Shown: piece by piece, positions 45,242 through 55,412 of the stretch
Position numbering within the stretch: position 1 is the stretch's first letter
How the letters are laid out: each line of letters begins with the position of its first letter
DNA from: Phytohabitans suffuscus
GTDB lineage: Bacteria > Actinomycetota > Actinomycetes > Mycobacteriales > Micromonosporaceae
Direction of reading: 5' to 3'
Length of the DNA: 64,000 bases
Assembly: GCF_011764565.1 (NCBI RefSeq)
Contig: NZ_AP022871.1
Coordinates: 2,542,001-2,606,000 of the forward strand
Notes under the pieces: model-generated
What the model was told of the DNA's origin: nothing
The model's database searches: none
What the model saw: the letters and a program-made list of their open reading frames with translations, nothing else
Position numbers and translations under genes: made by a program

Positions 45242-46226
45242 GTACGCCGAAGACTCTCGATCCGCCCCGACGACGCTGGCGGAGCCACCCCTGCCGCCCG
45301 TCACCCGCAAGGTGCGCAAGGGGCGGCAGAGCTGGCGGCGGGCGATCCGCCGGGACTGGCAGCTGTACTCGCTGGCGATCCTGCCGATGCTGTTCTTCCT
45401 GACCTTCCGGTACCTGCCGATGATCGGCAACGTCATCGCGTTCCGGCGGTTCCGGCCCGGCGGAAGCATCTTCGGCGAGTACTGGGTCGGCCTCCGCTAC
45501 GTGAAGATGTTCCTGACCGACTCGACGTTCTGGAACGTCTTCACCAACACCCTGGTCCTCGGCGGGCTGACCCTCATCGTCTGCTTCCCGCTGCCGATCG
45601 TGCTCGCGTTGCTGCTCAACGAGGTCCGCACCCGCTACCTCAAGCGGTTCGTCCAGTCGGTCTCGTACCTGCCGCACTTCCTCTCCATCGTGATCGTCGC
45701 CGGCATGATCATGCAGATGCTGTCGGTCGACGGCGTGGTCAACCAGATCGTCGACGCGCTCGGCGGGGAGCCCTCCGCGTTCCTGCAGAAACCGGAGTGG
45801 TTCCGCACGATCTACGTCTCGTCCGAGGCGTGGCAGACCGTGGGCTGGGGCACGATCCTCTACCTCGCCGCGCTCACCACGATCGACCAGGACCTGTACG
45901 AGGCGGCGCGGATCGACGGCGCGAACCGGTGGCGGCAGACCTGGCACGTGACGCTGCCCGGCATCCGGCCGACCATGGTGACGCTGCTGATCCTCAACAT
46001 CGGCACGTTCATGGCGGTCGGCTTCGAGAAGATCCTGCTGATCTACAACCCGCTGACCTACGAGACCGCCGACGTCATCTCCACGTACGTGTACCGGGTC
46101 GGCATCGTCTCCGGCAACCTCAGCTACGCCGCCGCGATCGGGCTCTTCGAGTCGATCATCGGCCTGGTGCTCGTGCTGTCGGCGAACTTCATCTCCCGTC
46201 GCACAGTGGGGACGAGCCTGTGGTGA
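45238..46226 (+). CDS. ABC sugar transporter permease 1 (LplB/YtcP-type), one-base frameshift near the start
   Basis: This is a six-helix permease of the carbohydrate uptake-1 family. It has LYSLAILPMLFFLTFRYLPM at the first helix and the ATPase-contact loop EAARIDGANRWRQTWHVTLP (EAA motif). Only the segment after about codon 10 is open in the main frame. At 45265-45268 a four-C run lacks one base; repaired, the protein starts at ATG 45238, coupled to the GH3 stop, and reads MSTPKTLDPPPTTLAEPPLP, giving 329 residues. No ATPase gene is present, as is normal for systems sharing MsiK/MsmK. Confidence 0.9.
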
Positions 46227-47158
46227 CCGCCGACACGCTCAAGCCGGCCCGGCGCGGGCGGGGAATCCGGCCCACCAGGCGGGGGATCCGGCCCAGCAAG
46301 GGCTACCGCGCCTTCCAGGTGGTCAACGCGGTCATCCTCACCGGCGTGGTGATCGTGACGCTCTACCCGTTCGTCAACATCGTGGCCCGCTCGATGAGCG
46401 ACCAGGCCAGCATCATCTCGGGCGAGGTCAACCTCTTCCCGAAGGGGTTCAACCTCACCTCGTACGAGCACGTCATGTCCGACCCGATGTTCTGGAGGAA
46501 CTACCGCAACACCGTCTACTACACGACCGTCGCCACCGGCGTCGCGCTCATCCTGACCACCACGTACGCCTACGTCCTGTCCAAGAGGCACCTCAAGGGC
46601 CGGACCTTCCTGGTCGCCGTCGCGGTCTTCACCATGTTCTTCAACGGCGGCCTGATCCCCAACTACGTCCTGGTCACCACCCTCGGGCTGAAGAACTCCG
46701 TCTGGGCGATCGCCCTGCCGAACGCCATCAGCGTCTTCAACCTGCTGGTCATGAAGGCCTTCTTCGAGAGCCTGCCGGTCGACCTGGAGGAGGCGGCGGC
46801 CGTCGACGGCCTGAACACGTACGGGATCCTGCTGCGGATCGTGTTACCGCTGTCGAAGGCGATCGTCGCGACGATGGTGCTCTTCTACGCGGTCTCGTTC
46901 TGGAACTCGTGGTTCTCCGCGTTCCTCTACATGGACCGGCAGGAGCTGTTTCCGGTCACCGTCTACCTGAGAAACCTCATCGCCGGGTCGACCGGTGCCG
47001 AGTTCGCCGGCGCCATCGCCGAGACCGACGAAGCGCAGGTCGACGCGACCATCAAGTCCGTCACCATCGTGCTCACCACTCTGCCGATCCTGACGGTCTA
47101 TCCCTTCATCCAGCGGTACTTCGTCTCCGGCATCATGCTCGGCGCCGTGAAGGGCTAG
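46223..47158 (+). CDS. ABC sugar transporter permease 2
   Basis: This is the second permease, with six helices beginning VVNAVILTGVVIVTLYPFVN. The EAA loop is LEEAAAVDGLNTYGILLRIV. The arginine-rich N-terminus (GRGIRPTRRGIRPSKGYRAF) is cytoplasmic. GTG 46223 overlaps the permease-1 stop (GTGA); GTG 46220 is an alternative. Length is 311 residues. The C-terminus RYFVSGIMLGAVKG is characteristic of LplC/YtcP partners of large lipoprotein binding proteins. Confidence 0.94.
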   Translation: MTADTLKPARRGRGIRPTRRGIRPSKGYRAFQVVNAVILTGVVIVTLYPFVNIVARSMSDQASIISGEVNLFPKGFNLTSYEHVMSDPMFWRNYRNTVYYTTVATGVALILTTTYAYVLSKRHLKGRTFLVAVAVFTMFFNGGLIPNYVLVTTLGLKNSVWAIALPNAISVFNLLVMKAFFESLPVDLEEAAAVDGLNTYGILLRIVLPLSKAIVATMVLFYAVSFWNSWFSAFLYMDRQELFPVTVYLRNLIAGSTGAEFAGAIAETDEAQVDATIKSVTIVLTTLPILTVYPFIQRYFVSGIMLGAVKG

Positions 47159-47203
47159 CCGTTCCCCACAACGAAATATTGACCATCCAGAAAGGACGGT
47201 GCG

Positions 47204-48846
47204 ATGTTCCTTCAATCCCGGCGTCGCGCGGCGGCCGTCGCGGCTGGCGCGCTCGCTCTCACGCTAGGGCTGGCGGCCTGCGGCGACGACAGCGACCCCG
47301 CCGAGGGGCTCTCCGCCAACCGGACCGGCGCCATGGAAAGCTACAACGTCGGTGACCAGTTCAAGGCCACGGAGCCGGTGAGCTTCTCGATGCTCTACAA
47401 CAACCACCCCAACTACCCGCTCAAGAACGACTGGCTCTTCTGGCAGGAGCTGACCAAGCGGACGAACGTCACGCTGGAGCCCTCCGCCGTGCCGCTGAGC
47501 GACTACGAGCAGAAGCGCAGCGTGCTGATCAGCGCCGGCGACGCCCCGCTCATCATCCCGAAGACGTACCACCCGCAGGAGAACGCGTTCGTCTCCTCCG
47601 GCGCGATCCTGCCGGTGAGCGACTACATCGACCTCATGCCCAACTTCAAAGACAAGATCGCGAAGTGGAACCTCGGGCCGGAGATCGACACGCTGCGGCA
47701 GTCGGACGGCAAGTACTACCTGCTTCCCGGACTGCACGAGAAGGCGTGGCAGGACTACTCGCTGGTGATCCGCACCGACATCCTGCAGGAGGTCGGGCTC
47801 CAGGAGCCGAAGACCTGGGACGACGTCTACGCGATGCTCAAGGCGATGAAGGCCAAGTACCCGGACCTCTACCCGTTCACCGACCGGTACAGCCAGCCGA
47901 AGCCGACCGCCAACCTGTGGAACATCCTCGGGTCGTCGTACGGCGCGCCGGGTGGCTGGGGCTTCAACCACGCCACCTGGGACGCCTCCGCCGGCAGGTA
48001 CTTCTACACCGCGGCGAGCCCGCAGTGGAGGTCGTGGGTCGAGTTCCTGAACAAGCTCGTGTCGGAGAAGCTGCTCGACCCGGAGAGCTTCACCCAGACC
48101 GACGACCAGGCCCGGTCGAAGCTGGCCACCGGCAAGTCGTTCGTGATCACCGGTAACGCGCAGGCGCTCGTGAACGACTACCGGCCGGACCTGTCGAAGA
48201 ACCCGGCGGCGACGCTCAAGAAGATCCCGCTGCCGATCGGACCCGCCGGCGAGGTGAACCCCGCGCCGCGCACGGAGAGCGGCGTCATGATCTCCTCGAA
48301 GGCCAAGGAGAACAAGAACTTCGTGGCCATGATGCAGTTCGTCGACTGGCTGTTCTACTCGGACGCCGGCCAGGAGTTCGCCAGGTGGGGCATCGAGGGG
48401 ACGACGTTCGTCAAGGGCGCCTCGGGCAAGCCGGAGCTGGCCCCGGACGTCAACGTCATCGGGCTGAACCCCAACGCGCCGAAACACCTGCAGAAGGACT
48501 TCGGCTTCTACAACGGCATCTTCGCGTACGGCGGGAAGCCCGAGCTGGTGCAGTCGTTCTTCTCGCCGGAGGAGCAGGAGTACCAGAAGGTGCTCAACGC
48601 CCGTGCGACCGCGCCGTGGGTGGTGCCCCGCCGGCACCCTTCACCGACGAGGAACGCGAGCAGGCGACACTGTGGGAGACCACGCTGCGCGACTACGTCG
48701 ACCAGCAGACCCTGCGGTTCATCCTCGGGCAGCGGCCGCTCAGCGAGTGGGACGCGTACGTGACCGAGCTGAAGAGCAAGAACATGGACCAGTACATGGA
48801 CCTTCAGCAGAAGGCCTACGACCGCTACAAGAAGGAACACGGCTGA
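47204..48846 (+). CDS. ABC transporter substrate-binding lipoprotein (large YtcQ/LipO-type), one-base frameshift
   Basis: The signal peptide ends in a lipobox, LGLAACGDD, so the mature protein is anchored to the membrane outer face. The binding domain (FSMLYNNHPNYPLKNDWLFW onward) belongs to the about 550-residue class that carries oligosaccharides from plant polymers. Near the C-terminus, at 48626-48629, a four-C run lacks one base; restored, it reads VVPPPAPFTDEEREQATLWE and ends YDRYKKEHG at 48846, giving 547 residues. An AAAGGA site lies seven bases before ATG 47204. Confidence 0.92.
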
Positions 48847-48910
48847 TGGTGAGGGTCCGGCCGCGCTCATCGGCGAGCGCGGCCGGGCCGCACCGCGAGG
48901 AGGACGGGCG

Positions 48911-49600
48911 ATGAGTACGGCGGCCGCGCGCGAGCGCCACTTCGGCAACGGCCCCCTGTCCCAGGGCGCGGCCCTGGTCTACACGCTGCTCGTCGTCGAG
49001 CTGCTCGTCCTGCTGACCGCGCTGCCCGGCCTCGTACCGCTCCTGCTGCTGCGCGCCGACAGCAGCAACATCCCGCTCGCCGCCGCGTGCGCGCTCCCGC
49101 TCGGCCCGGCCGTCTCCGCCGCCGTGTACGCGCTGCACCGCCGCAGCGGCGACCTCACCGACCTCCATCCGGCGCGGGCGTTCTGGCGCGGCTACCGGCT
49201 CAACTTCCTGGCCAGCCTGAAGATCTGGATACCCGGCCTGGTCTGGCTCGGCGTCATCGGGGTCAACCTGGCCAACCTCGGCGCCGCGGACCTGCCCGGC
49301 TGGTGGGCCCCGCTGCTGGCCGCGATCGCCATCGGCGTGGCCCTGTGGCTGGGCAACGCCCTCGTGATCACCTCGCTCTTCACGTTCCGGACCGTCGACA
49401 TCGCCCGCCTGGCGCTGCTCTTCCTCGCCCGCACGCCGGCCGTGACACTGGGCAACGCCTGCCTCGTCGTGCTGGCGGCCCTGCTCACCGCGGTCACCTC
49501 CGAGGTGGTGCTGATCCTGCTGGGCTCGGTGTTCACGCTCGTGCTCCTGCTGAGCTCGCGGCGGATGATCGCGGCGATCGAGCGGGAGTTCACCGGATGA
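48911..49600 (+). CDS. DUF624 (YesL-like) membrane protein
   Basis: This 229-residue protein has five or six predicted membrane helices, starting ALVYTLLVVELLVLLTALPG, and matches the DUF624/YesL family that regularly sits with YtcQ-YtcP-LplB type transporters in hemicellulose and pectin loci. Its exact job is unknown; a helper role for the transporter is the usual guess. ATG 48911 has a GAGGACGGGCG leader, and the stop overlaps the GH42 start by four bases (ATGA). Confidence 0.85.
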   Translation: MSTAAARERHFGNGPLSQGAALVYTLLVVELLVLLTALPGLVPLLLLRADSSNIPLAAACALPLGPAVSAAVYALHRRSGDLTDLHPARAFWRGYRLNFLASLKIWIPGLVWLGVIGVNLANLGAADLPGWWAPLLAAIAIGVALWLGNALVITSLFTFRTVDIARLALLFLARTPAVTLGNACLVVLAALLTAVTSEVVLILLGSVFTLVLLLSSRRMIAAIEREFTG

Positions 49601-51600
49601 GTCCCCTCCCGGTGACCTCGAAGGTGCCGTACGGCGGGGACTACAACCCCGAGCAGTGGCCCGAGGAGGTGTGGAAGCAGGACCACCTGCTCTTCGACGC
49701 CGCCCGGATCGACACCCTCACGCTCGGCGTCTTCACCTGGGCGCGGACCCAGCCCGCCCCGGACGTGTACGACTTCACGACGCTGGACCGGATCGTCGAG
49801 CGGGCGGCCGCCGAGGGGCGTCAGGTCTGCCTCGCCACCGGCACCGGCGCGCTGCCGCCCTGGCTGGCCAAGGCGCACCCGGAGGTCAACCGCACCGACT
49901 TCGAGGGGCGGCGCCACCGGTACGGGCAGCGGCACAACGCCTGCCCCAGCTCCCCGGTCTTCCGCCGCCTCTCCACCGAGCTGGCGCGCCGGATCGCGCG
50001 GCGGTACGCGGGCAACCCCGCGGTCATCGCCTGGCACGTCGGAAACGAGTACGGCGGCGCCTGCTACTGCGACCTCTGCGCGGCGGCCTTCCGCGACTGG
50101 CTGCGCGACCGGTACTCCACTTTGGACGAGCTGAACGCCTGCTGGAACACGACGTTCTGGTCGCACACGTTCACCGACTGGAACGAGATCGAGCCGCCGT
50201 CCGCGCTGACCGAGCACTGGCGCGGGCCGGACCACACCGCGTTCCAGGGCATCACGCTCGACTACCTGCGCTTCATGTCCGACGCCATGCTCGCCAACTT
50301 CCGGGACGAGAAGCGGGCCATCCGCGAGTCCGACCCGCACACCCCGGTCACCACCAACTTCATGGGCATGTACCGGCCGATCGACTACCACCGCTGGGCG
50401 CCCGACCTCGACTTCGCCTCGTGGGACAACTACCCGCCGGACGACACGTCACAGGCGCGGATGGCCCTCACCCACAGCCTGATGCGCGGGCTCAAGGACG
50501 GCCAGCCGTTCTGGCTGATGGAGCAGACGCCGAGCTACACGGCCTCCCGTGACGTCAACCCGCTCAAGCGGCCCGGCCTGATGCGGCTGTGGAGCTGGCA
50601 GGCGGTGGCGCACGGCGCGGACGCGGTGCTGTTCTTCCAGATGCGCGCCTCCCGGGGCGCCTGCGAGAAGTACCACGGCGCGGTCATCGGCCACGGCGGC
50701 CGGTCGGACACCCGGGTCTTCCGCGAGGTCGCCGAGTTCGGCGCCGAGCTCGAGCGGCTGGGCGGCATCACGCTCGGCGCGCGCACGCCGGCCCGGATCG
50801 CGCTGCTCTTCGACTGGGACAGCTGGTGGACGCTGGAGATCTCGGACGGGCCGTCCCGCCTGGTCCGGTACCAGCAGGTGGTGCTCGCGTACCACCGGGC
50901 GCTGTGGGACGCGGGCGCGGACGTCGACGTGCTGCCGGTGACCGCCGACCTGTCCCGGTACGACGTGGTGGTCGCGCCCGCGCTGCACATGGTCAAGGGC
51001 GACCTGGCCGAGCGGCTGGAGCAGGTGGCCAGCCGGGGCGGGTCGGTGGTGACCACGTTCCTGTCCGGTCGCGTCGACGAGGACGACAACGCGTTCCTCA
51101 TGGACGTGCCCGGACCGCTCGGCCCGCTGATGGGGATACGGGTCGACGAGTGGGACGCGCGGGGCCCAGAGTCCGTCAACCCGGTACAGCTCGACAACGG
51201 CCCGACCGTCGACGCGCGGCTCCTCTTCGAGCTGGTGGTCCCGCAGGGCGCGGACGTCGTCGGCACCTACCGGGAGGACTTCTACGCCGGCACGCCCGCG
51301 GTGACCCGCAACGTCTTCGGCGCCGGCTACGGCTGGTACGTGGCGGCCGGGCTGGACCAGGCCGGGGTCTCCTGGGTCGTCCGGCAGGTGCTCGACTGGC
51401 ACAACCTGAGCGGCCCGTACGCCGATGTGCCCGACCTGGAGACCGCGGTCCGGGTCGCCCGCGACGGCACGCACCTGCTCTTCGTGCTCAACCACAACGC
51501 CGAGCCGGTCGAGGTGGTGGCCCGGGCCGGCGGCGTCGACCTGCTCACCGGCGCGCGTGTCTACATCGGACAGGTGATCCGGCTGGACGCGCGCGGGTGA
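49597..51600 (+). CDS. GH42 beta-galactosidase-family glycosidase
   Basis: The (beta/alpha)8 barrel has acid/base E151 in WHVGNEYGG and nucleophile E309 in FWLMEQTPS. The zinc-binding cysteines C116, C156, C158 and C161 (ACYCDLC) are present. A trimerisation domain (RIALLFDWDSWWTLEISDGP) and a small beta domain follow. Length is 667 residues, the family size. No signal peptide, so it acts on imported oligosaccharides. GH42 members cleave beta-galactosides or alpha-arabinopyranosides; in a xylan locus the latter, from side chains, is plausible. It is coupled to DUF624. Confidence 0.94.
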   Translation: MSPLPVTSKVPYGGDYNPEQWPEEVWKQDHLLFDAARIDTLTLGVFTWARTQPAPDVYDFTTLDRIVERAAAEGRQVCLATGTGALPPWLAKAHPEVNRTDFEGRRHRYGQRHNACPSSPVFRRLSTELARRIARRYAGNPAVIAWHVGNEYGGACYCDLCAAAFRDWLRDRYSTLDELNACWNTTFWSHTFTDWNEIEPPSALTEHWRGPDHTAFQGITLDYLRFMSDAMLANFRDEKRAIRESDPHTPVTTNFMGMYRPIDYHRWAPDLDFASWDNYPPDDTSQARMALTHSLMRGLKDGQPFWLMEQTPSYTASRDVNPLKRPGLMRLWSWQAVAHGADAVLFFQMRASRGACEKYHGAVIGHGGRSDTRVFREVAEFGAELERLGGITLGARTPARIALLFDWDSWWTLEISDGPSRLVRYQQVVLAYHRALWDAGADVDVLPVTADLSRYDVVVAPALHMVKGDLAERLEQVASRGGSVVTTFLSGRVDEDDNAFLMDVPGPLGPLMGIRVDEWDARGPESVNPVQLDNGPTVDARLLFELVVPQGADVVGTYREDFYAGTPAVTRNVFGAGYGWYVAAGLDQAGVSWVVRQVLDWHNLSGPYADVPDLETAVRVARDGTHLLFVLNHNAEPVEVVARAGGVDLLTGARVYIGQVIRLDARG

Positions 51601-51606
51601 TGGTGC

Positions 51607-51650
51607 TGCGTCAGTGAGCGAGCCAACCATCAGGCTCGGTGGATGACGCA
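51607..51650. terminator. Stem-loop between convergent GH42 and GH67 genes
   Basis: TGCGTCA (51607-51613) pairs with TGACGCA (51644-51650), and CGAGCC (51619-51624) pairs inside with GGCTCG (51633-51638). It fits a bidirectional terminator in the 76-base gap. Confidence 0.6.
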
Positions 51651-51676
51651 CGACATCAGCCCGCGCCGCCAGACGG

Positions 51677-53616
51677 TCAGTAGATGGTCCTGCCCTTCGC
51701 GTCCGGCACGCCGGACTTGCGGAAGAAGTACGTGTTGATCTGGTCGCGCCACTCCGCCGCCGAGCGCACCTGCTCGTCGAGGCGTTCCCGGACGCGCGCG
51801 TCGAGGTCGGGGCGACCTGGCCGGCCAGCCGCTCCCACAGCCGGCGCATCTCGACGGTCCGCTCGGCGCCGGCGAAGTGCGTGTCGTAGATGTGCTGGAT
51901 CACCGTCGAGCCGCTGTGCAGCACGTGGTCGTACGGCGCGTGGTGGAAGAAGAGCAGCAGCTCGTCGGGGCAGCGTTCCAGCGACTCGTACACGTCCGCC
52001 CACGGCTGCGGGTACTGCCCGGTGAAGCCGGTGCCGGTCGCGCGGGTGCGGTCGACGCCGACGCCCTCCCGGTCGGCGAAGTGGTAGGTGCCCCACGGCG
52101 TGTACTCGTACCCGTCGACGTCCGGCCCGTAGTGGTGGCCGGGGCGCACCATGAACCCCACGCCGAGCGGGGCGGTGTACGACTCGTACGTGCGCCACGA
52201 GTCGTCCAGGATCGCGTGCAGCGCCTCCCGGTCGGCGTCCGGGCCGAGCGCCAGGTCGATCCACTCGTCCAGGATGGACAGTGGGTCGAGGGACGGCTCC
52301 CAGGCGAGGCGGCCGAAGGCGTAGAGGTTGGCCTGGGCGAGCGGGTGGCCGGTCCAGAACCTGTCGTCGCCGGCGTTGGAGACCGCGACGAGCTCCCTGG
52401 CGAGCCCGGCCACGGTGACGCGGCCCGCCAGCGGGAAGCGGAGCACCTCACTCCACATCGGACCGAGGTAGCAGGCGTGCCGCTGCTGTCCGGTGTACTC
52501 CTGCGTCACCTGAAGCTCGACCGCGACGTTGGTGGCCGGCATCGCGGCGATGACCGGTGAGATCGGCTCCCGGGTCTGGAAGTCGATCGGGCCGTACTTG
52601 ACCTGCAGGATCGCGTTGTCCCGAAACGTGCCGTCGAGCGGGGCGAAGTGGTCGTACGCGGCGCGCGCCCGGTCGGTAGAGCGGTCCCGCCAGTCCTGGC
52701 GGTGGTTGTAGACGAACGCGCGCCAGTGCACCACCCCGCCGAACGGCGCCAGCGCGTCGGCGAGCGCGTTCGCACCGTCGGCGTGGCTGCGCCCGTACCC
52801 GAACGGGCCGGGTTGCCCCTCGGAGTCGGCCTTGACGACGTAGCCGCCGAAGTCGGGGATCGCCTCGTACACCCGCGCCGTGGTCCGCGCCCACCAGCCG
52901 CGCACGCCCTCGTCGAGCGGGTCGGCGGTGGGCAGGCCGCCGAGCGTGACCGGCGCGGCGAAGCTGACCGACAGGTGCACGCGTATCCCGTACGGCCGCA
53001 GCACGCCGGCGACCGCCGCGACCTCGCCGAGCCGGTCGGTGAGCAGGCGCGCCTCGGCTAGGTGCACGTTGACGTTGTTGAGCGTGACGGCGTTGATCCC
53101 GGTGGCCGCGAGCAGCCGCCCGTACGCCCGCACCCGGGCCAGGTCGCGCTGGACGCCGTCCCGCCAGAAGATCGAGCCGCCCGAGTAGCCCCGCTCGACC
53201 TGGCCCATCACCGGGTGCACGTCGATGTTGTCCCAGTGGTCGAGCATCCGCCGCCGCATCGCGGGCACGTGCCGCTCCACCGGCCGCTCGCCGGCGAACG
53301 CGGCCTCGCCGAGCCGCACGACGTGGAAGAACCCGTGGAGCAGCCCGGCCGGCGCGCCGGCGAGCACGACCGTGACGCCGTCCCGCCGGTACAGCGCGAA
53401 ACCCTCGTCGCCCAGCGGCCCGACCTCGGACGGCGCCTCGCCGGTCAGGCGGAGGACCAGCTCGGCGCCGGCGGTGACGGTGGCGCCGACCTCCTCGCGG
53501 ACCGTCTCCACGAGCAGCCCGGTGCCGTGGACGGCCACCCGGCGCGACGCGATCGCCTGGAACGCCCGCGGCGGCAGCCAGGCCGGGTGCACGCCACTGA
53601 GGTCATCGATGTCCAC
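51677..53616 (-). CDS. GH67 alpha-glucuronidase, one-base frameshift near the C-terminus
   Basis: The enzyme removes 4-O-methyl-glucuronic acid from the end of xylo-oligosaccharides. The general acid is E266 in [16 protein letters not shown]; the remaining catalytic carboxylates lie in the 322-350 segment ([14 protein letters not shown], then [17 protein letters not shown]). At 51809-51812 a four-base G/C run lacks one; restored, the end reads [20 protein letters not shown] and stops at 51677. Length is 646 residues. GTG 53616 has a GGGAGG site upstream, and a GTAAATTTAC palindrome 26 bases further. It has no signal peptide. Confidence 0.93.
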
Positions 53617-53641
53617 GGATCCTCCCAGGTCAGACTGTTCC

Positions 53642-53651
53642 GTAAATTTAC
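53642..53651. promoter_or_regulatory. Palindromic operator upstream of GH67
   Basis: GTAAATTTAC is a perfect 10-bp palindrome, extended to TTCCGTAAATTTACCGGAA with near symmetry. It lies 26 bases upstream of the GH67 start and is a probable site for a LacI-type regulator, perhaps the one at 41543-42580. Confidence 0.55.
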
Positions 53652-53819
53652 CGGAAGCCGCTGCGGCGGCCGAGGGCGGTTGAACTGTTGCCACACGGCG
53701 ACCGTTCTAGTTGTCGTGCGGACCTTGACGTCCCCCGCCGAGCCGGCCTCGCCGCCGGCGGATCCGGGGAACCCAGCAGGCCGCAGCGGCTCGCGCGGAT
53801 CCGCCCGGTCGCCCGCCAC

Positions 53820-55412
53820 ATGGCCACCGTCCTGGCCTGGCTGCTGGTGGTCGGCGCGCTCCTGCTCCCGAACGAGCTCGCCAAGGTCACCCCGTGGACG
53901 TTCCTGCGGATCCCGGTCGAGGCGGTCGCCGGCGTCGCGGCGCTGCTCGCGCTGCCGCCGCGCCCGCGCCGCGCCCTCGCGATCGCCGGCGGTGCCGGCC
54001 TGGGCCTGGTGACGGTCCTGAAGTTCTTCGACATCGGCTTCTACTCGGTCCTGGGCCGGCCGTTCGACCCGGTCTTCGACACGAGCCTCTTCGACCCCGC
54101 GGTGGTGTTCCTCACCCAGTCGTTCGGCCGGGCCGGCGCGATCGCTGTGGTCGCCGGCGCCGTGCTGCTGACCGTCGCGGTGGTCGTCCTGATGACGCTG
54201 TCGGTGGTGCGCGCCGCGGGCCAGGTGGTGGCCTACCGGCGCACGGCCACGCGCGCCGCCGCCGCGCTGGTCCTGGCGTGGTTCGTCAGCGCGGCGCTGG
54301 GCGCCCACGTGGTCTCCGGCGCGCCGATCGCCGCCAGCGACACCGCCGCGATCGTCCGCGGGCACGCGGCGCAGGCTCGGGCGAGCCTGCGCGACCAGAA
54401 GGCGTTCGAGAGCGAGGCGGTGGTCGACGCGTTCCGGGACATGCCCGGCGACCAGTTGCTGAACGCGCTGCGCGGCAAGGACGTGATCTTCACGTTCATC
54501 GAGAGCTACGGCCGCGACGCCATCGAGGACCCGCTCTACGCGGCGGAGGTCGGCGCGGTGCTCGACGACGGAGGTCGCCGGCTCGCCGCCGCCGGCTTCG
54601 ACTCCCGCAGCGCGTTCCTCACCTCCTCGACGGCGGGCGGCGGCAGCTGGCTCGCGCACGCGACGTTCAACTCTGGCCTGTGGATCAACAACCAGAAGCG
54701 GTACCGCACGCTGGTCGCCAGCGACCGGCTCACGCTCACCGGTGCCTTCGAGCGGGCGGACTGGCGGACGGTCGGCATGATGCCGGGCGTGACCCAGGCG
54801 TGGCCGGAAGGGCGCTTCTACGGGTACGACAAGGTCTACGACGCCAAGAACGTGGGTTACCAGGGCCCCGCGTTCGCCCTGGGCACGATGCCCGACCAGT
54901 ACACGCTGTCGGCGCTGCAGCGGCTGGAGTACGGCCGGGCCGGGCGCGGGCCGCTGATGGTGGAGATGCCGCTCACCTCCAGCCACGCGCCGTGGGCACC
55001 GCTCCCCCACATGATCGACTGGAACGACGTCGGCGACGGCTCGGTCTTCGGCCCGATGTCCAAGGCGGGCGACTCGCCCGAGGAGGTGTGGCGCGACAGC
55101 GACAAGACCCGGGCCGGCTACCGCCAGTCGATCGTGTACTCGCTGAGCGCGCTCACCTCGTACGTGGAGAAGTTCTGCGACGACAACCTCGTGCTGGTCT
55201 TTCTCGGCGACCACCAGCCGGCCCCGCTGCTCACCGGCAAGGGCGCCACCCGCGACGTACCCATCTCGATCGTCACCCGCGACCGGGCGGTGCTGGACCG
55301 GATCGCCGGCTGGCACTGGGAGCAGGGCATCAAGCCCGGTAAGCGCGCCCCGGTGTGGCGGATGGACACCTTCCGCGACCGCTTCCTGACCGCCTACAGC
55401 CCGCCGCGCTAG
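53820..55412 (+). CDS. Sulfatase/alkaline-phosphatase-superfamily membrane protein
   Basis: Four or five membrane helices (MATVLAWLLVVGALLLPNEL onward) precede an extracytoplasmic catalytic domain with KDVIFTFIESYGRDAIEDPL and NLVLVFLGDHQPAP, the two metal-site blocks of the superfamily; SSTAGGGSWLAHATFNSG holds the likely Ser/Thr nucleophile. Related proteins transfer or cleave phospho- or sulfo-groups on lipids and wall polymers. In-frame start is ATG 53820 (530 residues). A GTG at 53716 would add a natural cytoplasmic N-terminus (DPGEPSRPQRLARIR) if one G were missing from the run at 53766-53769, as at nine other sites. The stop overlaps the convergent Clp-N gene by four bases. Confidence 0.8.
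   Translation: MATVLAWLLVVGALLLPNELAKVTPWTFLRIPVEAVAGVAALLALPPRPRRALAIAGGAGLGLVTVLKFFDIGFYSVLGRPFDPVFDTSLFDPAVVFLTQSFGRAGAIAVVAGAVLLTVAVVVLMTLSVVRAAGQVVAYRRTATRAAAALVLAWFVSAALGAHVVSGAPIAASDTAAIVRGHAAQARASLRDQKAFESEAVVDAFRDMPGDQLLNALRGKDVIFTFIESYGRDAIEDPLYAAEVGAVLDDGGRRLAAAGFDSRSAFLTSSTAGGGSWLAHATFNSGLWINNQKRYRTLVASDRLTLTGAFERADWRTVGMMPGVTQAWPEGRFYGYDKVYDAKNVGYQGPAFALGTMPDQYTLSALQRLEYGRAGRGPLMVEMPLTSSHAPWAPLPHMIDWNDVGDGSVFGPMSKAGDSPEEVWRDSDKTRAGYRQSIVYSLSALTSYVEKFCDDNLVLVFLGDHQPAPLLTGKGATRDVPISIVTRDRAVLDRIAGWHWEQGIKPGKRAPVWRMDTFRDRFLTAYSPPR

Noticed and set aside
44687..45947. Minus-strand open frames over the GH3 and permease junction
   Set aside because: No recognisable protein; they mirror coding sequence on the plus strand.
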